Shown in pieces: positions 41,389-50,334 of a stretch of DNA of 64,000 nucleotides. The stretch is from an uncultured Lachnospiraceae bacterium. GTDB taxonomy: Bacteria; Bacillota; Clostridia; Lachnospirales; Lachnospiraceae. Every line of letters begins with the position of its first letter. The stretch's first letter is position 1. A program made the translations under genes and the position numbers. The stretch spans positions 1 through 64,000 of the forward strand of contig CAJUHP010000011.1 of assembly GCA_910586125.1 (NCBI GenBank), read 5' to 3'. The notes below the pieces were generated by a model, which was not told the DNA's origin, made no database searches, and worked only from the letters and a program-made list of their open reading frames with translations.

Positions 41389-41988
41389 ATGCGGGATTTC
41401 TGGGACTGGCGGTTTCACCGGAAAGAAAGACTGACGGAGGTTGATCGGGCGGCATACTCCCAGGACGGATATCTGGTCAATCAGGGGAAACTGACAAGGA
41501 ACAGCTATGGGAGCAGGAGCAGCCGGGAAAACGGGTGCGGCTGGATCGCCTGCTACAATTTTTTAAAAGCGATGGGGAGAGAACAGCCGCCGCAGGAAGT
41601 TGCCGGGCATATGGAACATATGCTGTTATGGGGCGGGCGCGTCGGAAGCCATCCGCTGGCGGTATGGTGGTATCTGCACCGGCAGGGATACCGTTTTTTT
41701 GCGGCTTTCACCTGCGCGGGCTGGGAGCGGGCGCTGGCGCGCAGAAAGGCTGGGCCGGCCGGCATCGTAGCGTACTGGCACGGCAGAGGAGCGCATTTTG
41801 CGGCGTTTGTGAGGGAGAGAGAAAAAACAGAGGAGAACAAAGAAGAGAATCAGGCCGGCGGGCAGGAGGAGCTGCGTTTCCTGAATGCCGTGTACGGCGC
41901 AGAAAATCACAGGCTTTCGGCCAGAGCGTTTTACAAAAAATATGTGAGGTTTCCGCTCATTTTCGTTCTGACAGAGCGCGGGACCTAA
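41389..41988 (+). CDS. C39/papain-like cysteine protein of unknown role
   Basis: The protein is 199 residues from ATG 41389, which follows GGAAGGAG; an upstream ATG at 41326 in the same frame has no ribosome site. The sequence SRENGCGWIACYNFLKAMG has the Cys-helix of papain/C39-type folds. GRGAHFAAFV supplies a likely active-site His and RFLNAVYG a likely Asn. There is no signal peptide and a short Glu/Asn-rich insert at about 140-160. I do not recognise a named family. It may be a protease, transglutaminase-like or amidase enzyme. It lies between argG (divergent) and the glutamine synthetase, and its end contains the glnA -35 box. Confidence 0.6.
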   Translation: MRDFWDWRFHRKERLTEVDRAAYSQDGYLVNQGKLTRNSYGSRSSRENGCGWIACYNFLKAMGREQPPQEVAGHMEHMLLWGGRVGSHPLAVWWYLHRQGYRFFAAFTCAGWERALARRKAGPAGIVAYWHGRGAHFAAFVREREKTEENKEENQAGGQEELRFLNAVYGAENHRLSARAFYKKYVRFPLIFVLTERGT

Positions 41989-41998
41989 AAATACAGCC

Positions 41999-42027
41999 TT
42001 GCAATCCCTCAGCCTTTTATGTATAAT
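41999..42027 (+). promoter_or_regulatory. promoter of the glutamine synthetase gene
   Basis: TTGCAA (41999-42004) and TATAAT (42022-42027) are 17 bases apart. Transcription from near 42034 gives a leader of about 110 bases. Confidence 0.75.
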
Positions 42028-42033
42028 TTCTCA

Positions 42034-42143
42034 TAGAAATCCAAGGAGAAAGCGGATTCGGAGATGATGCGCAGCAGAAACAGCCGGGACGCACATCTTG
42101 CGGAAGGCAGTTTTTTGGTTGCACCCAGAGAGGAGAGAGCGGG
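42034..42143 (+). promoter_or_regulatory. glnA leader with possible ANTAR-type hairpin
   Basis: GATGATGCG (about 42062-42070) can pair with CGCACATC (about 42090-42097) around a loop of about 18 bases with one bulged A. A second small GC pairing precedes a run of TTTTTT (42111-42116). The run before the ribosome site and the ANTAR gene just downstream suggest antitermination control of this leader. The paired hexaloop signature was not clearly seen. Confidence 0.35.
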
Positions 42144-43472
42144 ATGGCAAAATATACGAGAGAAGACATTATTCGTATGACAGAGGAGGAGGATGTGGAG
42201 TTTATCCGCCTGCAGTTTACGGATATGTTCGGCATGCTGAAAAATGTGGCAGTTACCTCCAGCCAGCTACTCAAGGCATTGGGACATGAATGTACGTTTG
42301 ACGGCGCTGCCATTGAGGGACTCAGCGGAGATTCCCGCTGCGATATGACGCTGCATCCGGATCTGGATACCTTTGAGATTTTTCCGTGGCGTCCGCAGCA
42401 GGGAAAGGTGGCGCGTCTGATCTGCGATATCTATGACGCGGACGGCAGGCCGGCGGGCGGAGACTGCAGGGGCGTTCTTCGCCGGGTGTGCCGGCAGGCG
42501 CAGGAGCAGGGATATTGTTTCAGCCTGAAGCCAGCCTGCGAATTTTTTCTGTTTCAGGTGGATGATCAGGGGCTGCCGACGACGATTACTCATGAGAGAG
42601 CCGGGTATTTTGACGTGGCGCCCAATGACTTTGCGGAGAATGTCCGCCGGGATATCGTTTTGAACCTGGAGGAGATGGGCTTTGAGATCGAGGCGTCGCA
42701 TCATGAGATTGCCGCGGGACAGCATGCGATTGATTTTGCCCCCTCTGATGCGCTGACAGCGGCGGATCGTCTGATGACGTTTAAGCTGGCAACCAAATCC
42801 ATTGCAAAACGCCATGGGCTGTACGCCACCTTTATGCCCAAGCCCAAGAGAGACGAGTACGGTTCGGGAATGCATCTGCTTGTTTCGCTGACCGGGAAGG
42901 ACGGGCAGGATTTATTTGGCGATCGGGACGGCGGACTCACGGGAGCGGCCTACTCTTTCATCGCAGGGGTTCTTGCGCATATGCCGGGGATGACGGCTGT
43001 TTTCAATCCGCTGGTAAATTCCTACAAGCGGTTTGTGCCGGGGTATGAGGCGCCCGTGACCATAAGCTGGTCCGCAACATTCCGGGATTCTCTGATCGGG
43101 ATTTCCCGCCCCCAAAGCGGTCCGGTCCGGATCGAGCTGCGTTCGCCGGACGGCACAGCCAACCCATATTTGGCCTTTGCGCTGGTGCTGGCCGCCGGCC
43201 TCTCTGGGATTTGCCGTAAACTTCCGGCTCCAAAGCCGCTGGCGCAGAGTCTGGCCGGGATGGACCGGGCGGAGCTGTCAGAACTGAAACTGGAACAGTT
43301 GCCGATGAGCCTGGGCGAAGCGGTAAAAGCCATGGAACAGGACGAACTGGTAAAGGAAGTTCTGGGAGAACAGATTGCAAAAACCTACATCAAAACAAAA
43401 CAAAGAGAGTGGAATGTCTATAATGCTCAGGTGACGCAGTGGGAGCTGGAACAATATTTAAACCGATACTGA
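42144..43472 (+). CDS. glnA: type I glutamine synthetase, divergent
   Basis: The 442-residue GSI protein has the N-terminal beta-grasp region (FIRLQFTDMFGMLKNV) and the PDLDTF and PACEFFLF motifs. NSYKRFVPGYEAPVTISWSA and the C-terminal helical clasp also match. It makes glutamine from glutamate, ammonia and ATP. Some usually strict stretches differ: the NRSPLIRIP-type loop reads FRDSLIGIS, and the Glu-rich substrate loop FEGSIDGF reads FDGAAIEGLSG. The adenylylation-site Tyr region is absent, as in the GSI-alpha group. It may be a secondary or specialised GS. It sits 34 bases before an ANTAR regulator gene. Confidence 0.87.
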   Translation: MAKYTREDIIRMTEEEDVEFIRLQFTDMFGMLKNVAVTSSQLLKALGHECTFDGAAIEGLSGDSRCDMTLHPDLDTFEIFPWRPQQGKVARLICDIYDADGRPAGGDCRGVLRRVCRQAQEQGYCFSLKPACEFFLFQVDDQGLPTTITHERAGYFDVAPNDFAENVRRDIVLNLEEMGFEIEASHHEIAAGQHAIDFAPSDALTAADRLMTFKLATKSIAKRHGLYATFMPKPKRDEYGSGMHLLVSLTGKDGQDLFGDRDGGLTGAAYSFIAGVLAHMPGMTAVFNPLVNSYKRFVPGYEAPVTISWSATFRDSLIGISRPQSGPVRIELRSPDGTANPYLAFALVLAAGLSGICRKLPAPKPLAQSLAGMDRAELSELKLEQLPMSLGEAVKAMEQDELVKEVLGEQIAKTYIKTKQREWNVYNAQVTQWELEQYLNRY

Positions 43473-43506
43473 AAACGCCGCCTGTTTCCAATCCGGGAAA
43501 AACGAT

Positions 43507-44049
43507 ATGGTCAATTTGATAGTAACGTTCGCAAAGATCGAAGACGCCAGAAATATCAAGAATGTGCTGATACGAAACGGATTTGGGGCGGCCGTCGTCT
43601 GCACCACAGGAGCGCAGGCGGTGAATCACGCCGAGAGCCTGGAAACGGGCGTTGTAATCTGCGGCTGGCGTTTTCCGGATATGACGGCGGGCCGGTTAAA
43701 GGAGCTGCTTCCAAGCGGTTTTGATATGCTGCTTGTGGCGTCGCCGGCTCACCGGCAAGAGCGCCGGAACGATATTGTCTTTGTGGGGATGCCGCTCAAG
43801 GTTCAGGATCTGGTCCATACGCTCGCCATGATCTGCCAGGCGCAGGAAGCACGCCGCCGAAAAAAGAGGGAGACCGGCCGGGTGCGCAGCGAACAGGATC
43901 GGAATCAGATCCGCAATGCCAAGCGGCTTTTGATGGAGCGAAACGGCATGACAGAGGAAGAGGCTCACCGCTATCTCCAAAAATGCAGTATGGAGAGCGG
44001 AACGAATATGGTGGAAACGGCTCAGATGATTATCTCACTTTTATTTTAA
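43507..44049 (+). CDS. ANTAR-domain response-regulator-like antiterminator
   Basis: The 180-residue protein has an N-terminal receiver-like domain (about 1-115) and a C-terminal ANTAR RNA-binding domain (RNAKRLLMERNGMTEEEAHRYLQKCSMESGTNMVETAQMI). At the phospho-acceptor position the expected Asp (DxxxP pattern) is Gly in VICGWRFPD, so it is probably not phosphorylated and may work by ligand or protein binding instead. ANTAR proteins bind paired hairpins in nascent RNA and prevent termination; NasT-like ones govern nitrogen genes. Position directly after glutamine synthetase suggests it senses nitrogen state and acts on the glnA leader. That link is inference. Confidence 0.88.
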   Translation: MVNLIVTFAKIEDARNIKNVLIRNGFGAAVVCTTGAQAVNHAESLETGVVICGWRFPDMTAGRLKELLPSGFDMLLVASPAHRQERRNDIVFVGMPLKVQDLVHTLAMICQAQEARRRKKRETGRVRSEQDRNQIRNAKRLLMERNGMTEEEAHRYLQKCSMESGTNMVETAQMIISLLF

Positions 44050-44107
44050 TGTTCTTGAAATCCATTTCTATGATTCAGACTTGTCTTTTGGAAGAGAGGA
44101 ATCTTTT

Positions 44108-44968
44108 ATGAAGTTTACAAAGATGCATGGAACCGGCAACGATTATATTTACATTGACTGCGTGACGGTTCCTCTTGAGGCGGCGACGGCGCTTTCTCCG
44201 GCCAGGCTGGCGGAGCTGGTCAGCGACCGGCATTTCGGAGTCGGTTCTGACGGGCTGATTTTGATCCGCCCGTCGCAGAATGCCGATTTTTATATGGAGA
44301 TGTACAATGCGGACGGCTCGGCCGGAGCCATGTGCGGCAACGGGATTCGATGCGTCGCCAAATATGTCTATGAGCATGGGCTGACCAATATGACGTCGCT
44401 GTCGATTGAGACGCCGGCGGGAATCAAGACGGTGGAGCTGACCGTTCACAATAATAAGGTGATTATGGTTCAGGTGGACATGGGAATCCCTGTGCTGACC
44501 ACAGGCGGCCAGAATATCCCTTTAAACCATACGCTGGCGGAGGAGACGCCAATCTGGGAGACGTTGGAGGCGGAGGGAACCCGCCTTCGGACCATCGGTA
44601 TTTCTATGGGAAATCCGCACACGGTTCTGTTTTATCCGTCCATGGAAGAAGCGCCGGTGGAGACGCTGGGACCGCTTTTGGAGAACCATCCCCGCTTTGC
44701 GGACCGGACCAACGTGGAATTTGCGGTGGTTCACAGCCGCAGCCAGATGGAGATGCGCGTCTGGGAGCGTGGGTCCGGCGAAACCATGGCCTGCGGGACC
44801 GGCGCCTGTGCCTGCGCGGTGGCGGCCATGCTGGCCGGATATGCCGACGACACGGTAAATGTCCGTCTTCTGGGCGGAAATCTGAAAATTTACTGGGATA
44901 GAACCAGCGGTCGGGTGCAGATGAGCGGTCCGGCTGCGGAAGTATTTACCGGCGAGATTGACCTGTAG
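44108..44968 (+). CDS. dapF: diaminopimelate epimerase
   Basis: The 286-residue enzyme starts MKFTKMHGTGNDYIYIDC (ATG 44108; the earlier in-frame start at 44081 is not supported). Both active-site cysteines are present, in GAMCGNGIRC and in ETMACGTGACAC. It converts LL- to meso-diaminopimelate for lysine and peptidoglycan. It lies 28 bases before dapL, forming a dapF-dapL pair, the last two steps of the aminotransferase variant of lysine synthesis. gatCAB follows directly. Confidence 0.96.
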   Translation: MKFTKMHGTGNDYIYIDCVTVPLEAATALSPARLAELVSDRHFGVGSDGLILIRPSQNADFYMEMYNADGSAGAMCGNGIRCVAKYVYEHGLTNMTSLSIETPAGIKTVELTVHNNKVIMVQVDMGIPVLTTGGQNIPLNHTLAEETPIWETLEAEGTRLRTIGISMGNPHTVLFYPSMEEAPVETLGPLLENHPRFADRTNVEFAVVHSRSQMEMRVWERGSGETMACGTGACACAVAAMLAGYADDTVNVRLLGGNLKIYWDRTSGRVQMSGPAAEVFTGEIDL

Positions 44969-44995
44969 CATGCAAAAACAAAAAAGGAGAATGTT

Positions 44996-46213
44996 ATGTA
45001 TAAAATAAACGACAACTATCAAAAACTGCCCGGCAGCTACCTGTTTTCCACGATCGGAAAAAAGGTGAGCGCCTATGTGAAAGATCACCCGGATCAGGAA
45101 GTGATCCGCCTGGGGATCGGGGATGTGACGCAGCCTCTGGCCCCCTCGATTATCGGGGCGATGCACCGGGCCGTGGACGAGATGGGCTGTGCAGAAACGT
45201 TTCACGGCTATGCGCCGGAACTGGGGTATGAATTTCTGCGGGAGGCCATTGTAAAAGGAGACTACGAAGCGAGGGGCTGCCATATCCGGGCGGACGAGAT
45301 CTTTGTGTCCGACGGAGCCAAATGCGACTGCTCCAATATTCAGGAGCTGTTTCACGTGGACAACGTGGTGGCGGTCTGCGATCCGGTTTACCCGGTCTAT
45401 GTGGACAGCAATGTCATGGCCGGGCGCACCGGTACATACGATGCGGCGACCGGCATGTGGAGCGACGTGATTTATATGCCCTGTACCGAGGAGAACGGTT
45501 TTTGCCCGGTTCTGCCGCAAAAGACGCCGGATCTGATTTATCTGTGTTATCCCAACAACCCCACCGGCGCGGCGATCACGCGGGCCGAGCTGCAGAGATG
45601 GGTGGATTACGCCAATGAAAAGGGAGCGCTGATCCTGTACGACGCCGCCTACGAGGCGTATATTTCGCAGGAGGATGTTCCGCACACAATCTATGAGTGC
45701 GAGGGAGCCAGAACCTGTGCGATCGAATTCAAAAGCTTTTCAAAAAATGCAGGCTTTACCGGCGTGCGCCTTGGGTATACCGTAGTTCCGAAGGACCTGG
45801 TATGCGGCGGCGTTTCGCTCCATTCGATGTGGGCCAGACGGCACGGGACAAAATATAACGGCGCTCCCTATATCATCCAGAGAGCGGGGGAGGCCGTCTA
45901 CAGCGAGGAGGGCCGCGCCCAGCTCAAAGAGCAGGTTGCATATTATATGAAAAATGCCGCGTGGATCCGCGACGGATTGGCCGGGGCCGGCTATACCGTA
46001 TACGGCGGCGTCAACGCGCCTTATGTCTGGCTGAAGGTTCCGGCCGGCATGACCTCCTGGGAATTCTTTGATGATCTTCTGGAGCGGGCCGGCGTGGTGG
46101 GAACGCCGGGTTCTGGTTTTGGTCCCAGCGGAGAGGGGTATTTTCGTCTGACCGGGTTCGGCTCCTATGAAAATACGCAGAAAGCGGTCGAGAGAATCCG
46201 AAAGCTGGGATAA
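44996..46213 (+). CDS. dapL: LL-diaminopimelate aminotransferase
   Basis: The 405-residue PLP-dependent fold-type I enzyme has IGDVTQPLAPSI near the start. CYPNNPTGA and the PLP lysine in SFSKNAGFTGVRLGYTVVP follow. It aminates tetrahydrodipicolinate to LL-DAP in one step, bypassing DapD/DapC/DapE. The AGGAGAA site before ATG 44996 and the direct neighbour dapF support the pathway assignment. Confidence 0.95.
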   Translation: MYKINDNYQKLPGSYLFSTIGKKVSAYVKDHPDQEVIRLGIGDVTQPLAPSIIGAMHRAVDEMGCAETFHGYAPELGYEFLREAIVKGDYEARGCHIRADEIFVSDGAKCDCSNIQELFHVDNVVAVCDPVYPVYVDSNVMAGRTGTYDAATGMWSDVIYMPCTEENGFCPVLPQKTPDLIYLCYPNNPTGAAITRAELQRWVDYANEKGALILYDAAYEAYISQEDVPHTIYECEGARTCAIEFKSFSKNAGFTGVRLGYTVVPKDLVCGGVSLHSMWARRHGTKYNGAPYIIQRAGEAVYSEEGRAQLKEQVAYYMKNAAWIRDGLAGAGYTVYGGVNAPYVWLKVPAGMTSWEFFDDLLERAGVVGTPGSGFGPSGEGYFRLTGFGSYENTQKAVERIRKLG

Positions 46214-46230
46214 CAGACAGGAGAAATCAA

Positions 46231-46527
46231 ATGGAACAGCGAATCGCACCAGAGACCATCGAACAGATCGCGCTTTTGGCAAGGCTGGAACTGTCCCAGG
46301 AAGAAAAGAGGCAGGTCAGAGAAGATGGGGAGCGGATGCTTGGGTATATGGATATTCTGAACGAGCTGGACACCTCCTCCATGGAGCCGATGTCCTACGT
46401 GGAGCCTGCCGCCAATGTGTTTCGGGAAGATGTGTTAAAAAATCCGGACGGCCGGGAAGCGCTTTTGGCCGGTGCGCCGGGCGGCGTCAAAAACGGGGCG
46501 GTGAGGGTCCCCAGGGCAGTAGAGTAG
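46231..46527 (+). CDS. gatC: Asp/Glu-tRNA amidotransferase subunit C
   Basis: The 98-residue GatC has the typical IEQIALLARLELSQEE opening, DTSSMEPMSYV in the middle, and REDV followed by a basic C-terminal region. It holds the GatA-GatB complex together. It is followed by gatA after 9 bases. Confidence 0.93.
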   Translation: MEQRIAPETIEQIALLARLELSQEEKRQVREDGERMLGYMDILNELDTSSMEPMSYVEPAANVFREDVLKNPDGREALLAGAPGGVKNGAVRVPRAVE

Positions 46528-46536
46528 GAGACGGAT

Positions 46537-48057
46537 ATGATATTGCAGTTATCGGCGTCGGAGCTGAGCCGGAAAATCAAAGCGGGAGAGATCACGGCGC
46601 CGGAGGCCGCAGAGGCCGCTCTGGCCCAGATTCGTGCCTGTGAAGGGACTTTGAACAGTTTTATCACATGGGATGAGGAAGACGTGCGCCGGCAGGCAAT
46701 GGAAGTGGAGCAGGGAATCCGGGAAGGGCGTTTTTCTGGTCCTCTGGCCGGCGTGCCGGTGGCGGTAAAAGATAATCTCTGTACCAGGGGGATGCGCACG
46801 ACCTGTGCCTCCCGGATGCTGGAATCGTTTGTTCCGTCCTATGAGGCGGAGGCGGTCGCCAGGCTTCGCCGGGCCGGGGCTTTGATTCTGGGCAAAACCA
46901 ATATGGATGAGTTTGCCATGGGCAGCACCAGCGAGACCTCGGCCTTTGGTCCGGTCAAAAATCCGTGGAATCCGGCCTATGCGCCGGGGGGCTCCTCCGG
47001 CGGTTCCTGCAGCGCGGTTGCCAGCGGCGAGGCATTCTGCGCGCTGGGGAGTGACACGGGAGGGTCCATCCGTCAGCCCAGCGCGTACTGCGGGGTGGTG
47101 GGGCTGAAACCGACCTATGGCCGTGTTTCCCGCTATGGCCTGGTCGCCTATGCCTCCTCCATGGACCAGATCGGACCCATCGCCCGCAGCGTGGAGGACT
47201 GCGCCGTCCTGCTGGAAGCAATAGCCGGGAGGGACGAGAAGGACAGCACATCCCGGGCACAGGAAAATACAGGGTTTGCGGCAGCCGTCCGCCAGGGGGC
47301 GGCCGGTTTGCGTATCGGCATTCCCAGAGACTGCTTTGCACAGGGGCAGGACCCGGAGACAGAGCGGGCCGTGAGGGCGGCGGCACAGGCGCTGGCCGAA
47401 CAGGGAGCGGTTCTCGAAGACTTTGATCTGGGGATTTTGCGGTACGCGGTTCCGGCCTACTATATCATTGCCTGCGCCGAAGCCAGTTCCAATCTGGCCC
47501 GCTTTGACGGGATTCGATACGGATTTCGGACAGAAGAAAAAAAGCTTCTTGCCATGTATAACAAGACCCGCGCAAACGGGTTTGGCGCGGAGGTGAAGCG
47601 CCGCATTATGCTGGGAACGCTTGCTCTCAGCGCAGACTATTATGAAGCGTGCTACCAGAAAGCGCTGCGCACAAAAGCATGTATTGTGCAGGCATTTAAA
47701 GAAGCTTTTGCCAGATATGATCTGATCCTGTGTCCTTCCGCCCCCTCGGATGCTCCGGTATTGGGACAATCTCTGAAAGGCTCTTGGAACAGGGAGCCAA
47801 GCGACATAGATACCGTCGCCGCCAATCTGGCCGGCCTGCCCGGCATCAGCGTTCCCTGCGGTCTGAGCAGCCGGGGAATGCCTGTCGGGGTCCAGTTGCT
47901 GGCGGGCTGGTTTCAGGAGAAAAAGCTGTTGGCTGCGGCCGGGGCTTATGAGAAAAGCCGCCGTTTTCCCCTCTGCCCGATGCTTCTGCCGCCTTCAAAG
48001 GAAATGGGGAGAGAAGAAGCGGGGGCAGGCCGCCCCGGAGAGGAGGCGGGAGCGTGA
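46537..48057 (+). CDS. gatA: Asp/Glu-tRNA amidotransferase subunit A
   Basis: The 506-residue amidase has the Ser-cisSer-Lys set: Lys in VPVAVKDN, the Gly/Ser-rich GGSSGGSCSAVASG, and SDTGGSIRQP. This subunit releases ammonia from glutamine or asparagine and passes it to GatB. The last 20 or so residues (MGREEAGAGRPGEEAG) are an unusual acidic Gly-rich extension. It overlaps gatB by 4 bases. Confidence 0.95.
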   Translation: MILQLSASELSRKIKAGEITAPEAAEAALAQIRACEGTLNSFITWDEEDVRRQAMEVEQGIREGRFSGPLAGVPVAVKDNLCTRGMRTTCASRMLESFVPSYEAEAVARLRRAGALILGKTNMDEFAMGSTSETSAFGPVKNPWNPAYAPGGSSGGSCSAVASGEAFCALGSDTGGSIRQPSAYCGVVGLKPTYGRVSRYGLVAYASSMDQIGPIARSVEDCAVLLEAIAGRDEKDSTSRAQENTGFAAAVRQGAAGLRIGIPRDCFAQGQDPETERAVRAAAQALAEQGAVLEDFDLGILRYAVPAYYIIACAEASSNLARFDGIRYGFRTEEKKLLAMYNKTRANGFGAEVKRRIMLGTLALSADYYEACYQKALRTKACIVQAFKEAFARYDLILCPSAPSDAPVLGQSLKGSWNREPSDIDTVAANLAGLPGISVPCGLSSRGMPVGVQLLAGWFQEKKLLAAAGAYEKSRRFPLCPMLLPPSKEMGREEAGAGRPGEEAGA

Positions 48058-49508
48058 AAAAAGAATATGAGACGGTCATCGGACTGGAAGTGCATATCGA
48101 GCTGGCTACGAAAACAAAGCTGTTCTGCGGCTGCAGCACCGCGTTCGGCGGCGCGCCAAACGCCCACACCTGTCCGGTCTGCACCGGCATGCCGGGCGCG
48201 CTTCCGGCGCTGAATCGGCAGGCCGTGGAATACGCCGTGGCGGTGGGCCTGGCGACAAACTGCCGGATTGCTGAATTCTCGCAGTTTGACCGCAAGAATT
48301 ATTTTTATCCGGACAACCCGCAGAATTATCAGATAACCCAGTGGCATCTCCCCATCTGCAAAGACGGCGGGATCGCCGTCGAGACGCCGCAGGGACAGAA
48401 GATGGTCGGTATTCATCAGATTCATCTGGAGGAGGACGCAGGAAAACTGATCCACGATGAGGAGGAAGACTGTACACTGGTAGATTTCAACCGGAGCGGC
48501 GTTCCTCTAATTGAGGTGGTGTCCGAGCCGGATCTGCGTTCGGCGCAGGAGGCCGTCTGCTGGCTGGAGAAGCTGCGCATGACGGCCCGTTATCTGGGAG
48601 CCAGCGACTGCCGGATGCAGGAAGGGTCCATGCGGGTGGATGTAAATCTGTCCGTGCGGGAGAGAGGCAGCACGGTTTTGGGCGTCCGCACGGAGATGAA
48701 AAATCTGAATTCCTTTCGGGCGCTGATCCACGCCGTTGAAAATGAGAGGGATCGTCAGATTGCGCGGTTGGAGGAAGGACGTCCGGTTGTGATGGAAACC
48801 CGCCGGTGGGATGAGCAGAGGGGATGCTCCTACTCCATGCGCTCCAAGGAGGAGGCCAGAGATTACCGGTATTTTCCGGAGCCGGATCTGCCTCCCGTGA
48901 TTGTGAGCGAGGAGTGGATCGAGAGCATTCGCCGCCGCCAGCCGGAACTGCGTGAGGCAAAGATGGCGCGCTACCAGTCGCAGTTCGGACTGCCGGCGTA
49001 TGACGCGGATATCCTGACTTTAGAAAAGAGACTGGCGGATCTGTTTGAAGCGGCGGCGGCCCTGTGCGGCAAACCGAAGAAGGTCTCCAATTGGCTGATG
49101 GGAGAGACCATGCGCCTGTTAAGGGAGAAGGGGAGATCGGCAGAGAGTCTGGATTTTTCGCCGGAGAACCTGGCGAAGCTGATTGAGCTGCAGGAGAGCG
49201 GCGCGGTCAACGCACCGGTGGCAAAACAGATTTTTGAGAGAATATTTGCCGAGGATGCGGACCCGGAGGCATATGTGAGAGAACATCATCTGAAAATCAT
49301 AGGAGATGAGGAAACCGTCCGCGAGACGGCGCTTCGGGTTATGGAAGAGAATCCCAGGCCGGTTGAGGATTACCGTCAGGGAAAAGAAAAGGCAGCCGGC
49401 TTTTTGGTGGGTCAGACCATGCGGGCCATGGGAGGGAAAGCCGATCCGGCAGCGGTGAACCGGGTGGTGAGGGAGCTTTTGGCAGGACTGCGCGAGGGGA
49501 AGGGCTGA
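48054..49508 (+). CDS. gatB: Asp/Glu-tRNA amidotransferase subunit B
   Basis: The 484-residue GatB has the opening YETVIGLEVHIELATKTKLFC with the zinc-site Cys pairs (CGCS and CPVCTGMPGALP). The kinase-like core is followed by the C-terminal tail domain that binds the tRNA elbow. With GatA and GatC it converts Glu-tRNAGln to Gln-tRNAGln (and Asp-tRNAAsn), so this organism probably uses the indirect pathway. The start overlaps gatA (GTGA). Confidence 0.96.
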   Translation: MKKEYETVIGLEVHIELATKTKLFCGCSTAFGGAPNAHTCPVCTGMPGALPALNRQAVEYAVAVGLATNCRIAEFSQFDRKNYFYPDNPQNYQITQWHLPICKDGGIAVETPQGQKMVGIHQIHLEEDAGKLIHDEEEDCTLVDFNRSGVPLIEVVSEPDLRSAQEAVCWLEKLRMTARYLGASDCRMQEGSMRVDVNLSVRERGSTVLGVRTEMKNLNSFRALIHAVENERDRQIARLEEGRPVVMETRRWDEQRGCSYSMRSKEEARDYRYFPEPDLPPVIVSEEWIESIRRRQPELREAKMARYQSQFGLPAYDADILTLEKRLADLFEAAAALCGKPKKVSNWLMGETMRLLREKGRSAESLDFSPENLAKLIELQESGAVNAPVAKQIFERIFAEDADPEAYVREHHLKIIGDEETVRETALRVMEENPRPVEDYRQGKEKAAGFLVGQTMRAMGGKADPAAVNRVVRELLAGLREGKG

Positions 49509-49557
49509 ACCGCTTCTGCATGTATCGTTTTCGGCAGCGGATAGAGAGACAGAACAT

Positions 49558-49580
49558 GAGGGAGCCTCTAAAGCTCCCTC
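49558..49580. terminator. convergent terminator between gatB and the acetyltransferase
   Basis: GAGGGAGC (49558-49565) and GCTCCCTC (49573-49580) form an 8-bp hairpin. It overlaps the last codons of the minus-strand acetyltransferase gene, whose stop is in the loop. Confidence 0.65.
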
Positions 49581-50014
49581 TGCAGATATACCATATCTTT
49601 GATCTGACGCCCGTCCTCGTAGATTGGGTTTTCATAATTCTCGGTAAAGAATCCTTCCACCGTCCGGCATACCGAAAAGCCGCATTTCTCGTAGAAAGAG
49701 ACATTGGAGGAGCCCGCGCCGGTTCCCACCTGCATCATTCTTCCCCTTCCGTGGTAATAGGTCAGAAGGTATTCCACCATGCGTTTTCCGTAGCCCCGGC
49801 GCTGATAAGACGGTTCCGTAGCTAGGTTTTTCAGCTCGTAGACACGCTTCGGCTGTTTTTCTACCACGGCAATGGTCCGCAGGCCGCCGTCGTACAGGGC
49901 AAACATTTCACCGTCTTCAAGGTAGCGGTCGATCATACTCTCCTGCTCGTCGCCCAACAGAAGCAGCGGGAGAAATCTTTTTTTGTCGGCTGTAATTTTT
50001 AAAATTCGTACCAT
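49568..50014 (-). CDS. GNAT family N-acetyltransferase
   Basis: The protein has 148 residues from ATG 50014 (MVRILKITADKK). An in-frame TTG at 50026 would sit two bases from a GAGG and seems less likely. The acetyl-CoA loop reads ATEPSYQRRGYGKRMVEYLL, followed by VGTGAGSSNVSFYEKCGF, the motif B pattern. The acceptor is unknown. The gene is convergent with gatB and stands alone. Confidence 0.87.
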   Translation of the reverse strand: MVRILKITADKKRFLPLLLLGDEQESMIDRYLEDGEMFALYDGGLRTIAVVEKQPKRVYELKNLATEPSYQRRGYGKRMVEYLLTYYHGRGRMMQVGTGAGSSNVSFYEKCGFSVCRTVEGFFTENYENPIYEDGRQIKDMVYLQREL

Positions 50015-50334
50015 AACTGCATTCAAATCCTCTTTTTTCGGACAGCCGGGAAAAACGGCTGTTTCTGGTTTTTAATACACCCCTATCTTATCACGGACCG
50101 CGCAAAAAGACAAGAAAGGTCTTTCTATTTTCGGCAAAATGAAGTAAACTGTTTATGGCAACATGGAATCTGACGGTTGGCATCGGCATTTTGAAATCGG
50201 TGCGCTCCGGCAGAGGGGATTACAATACTGCGAAAAAGAATCAGGGCGGCGCCAGGCCGGCAGTCGGGTCTGGGAGGAGAGGGGATTGCGGAGCGAAGAA
50301 TCACCCAGGAGAGCCGTCCGGAAAGAAGGGAAGG

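Noticed and set aside
41228..41455. Extended N-terminus of argG (76 more codons)
   Set aside because: Not similar to argininosuccinate synthases, and it covers the argG promoter and ribosome site.
44522..45685. 387-codon minus-strand frame across dapF and dapL
   Set aside because: Both plus-strand genes have complete catalytic motifs; the reverse frame is a shadow.
50155..50334. Upstream extension of the fucosidase frame
   Set aside because: No similarity to GH29, and ATG 50335 has its own site.
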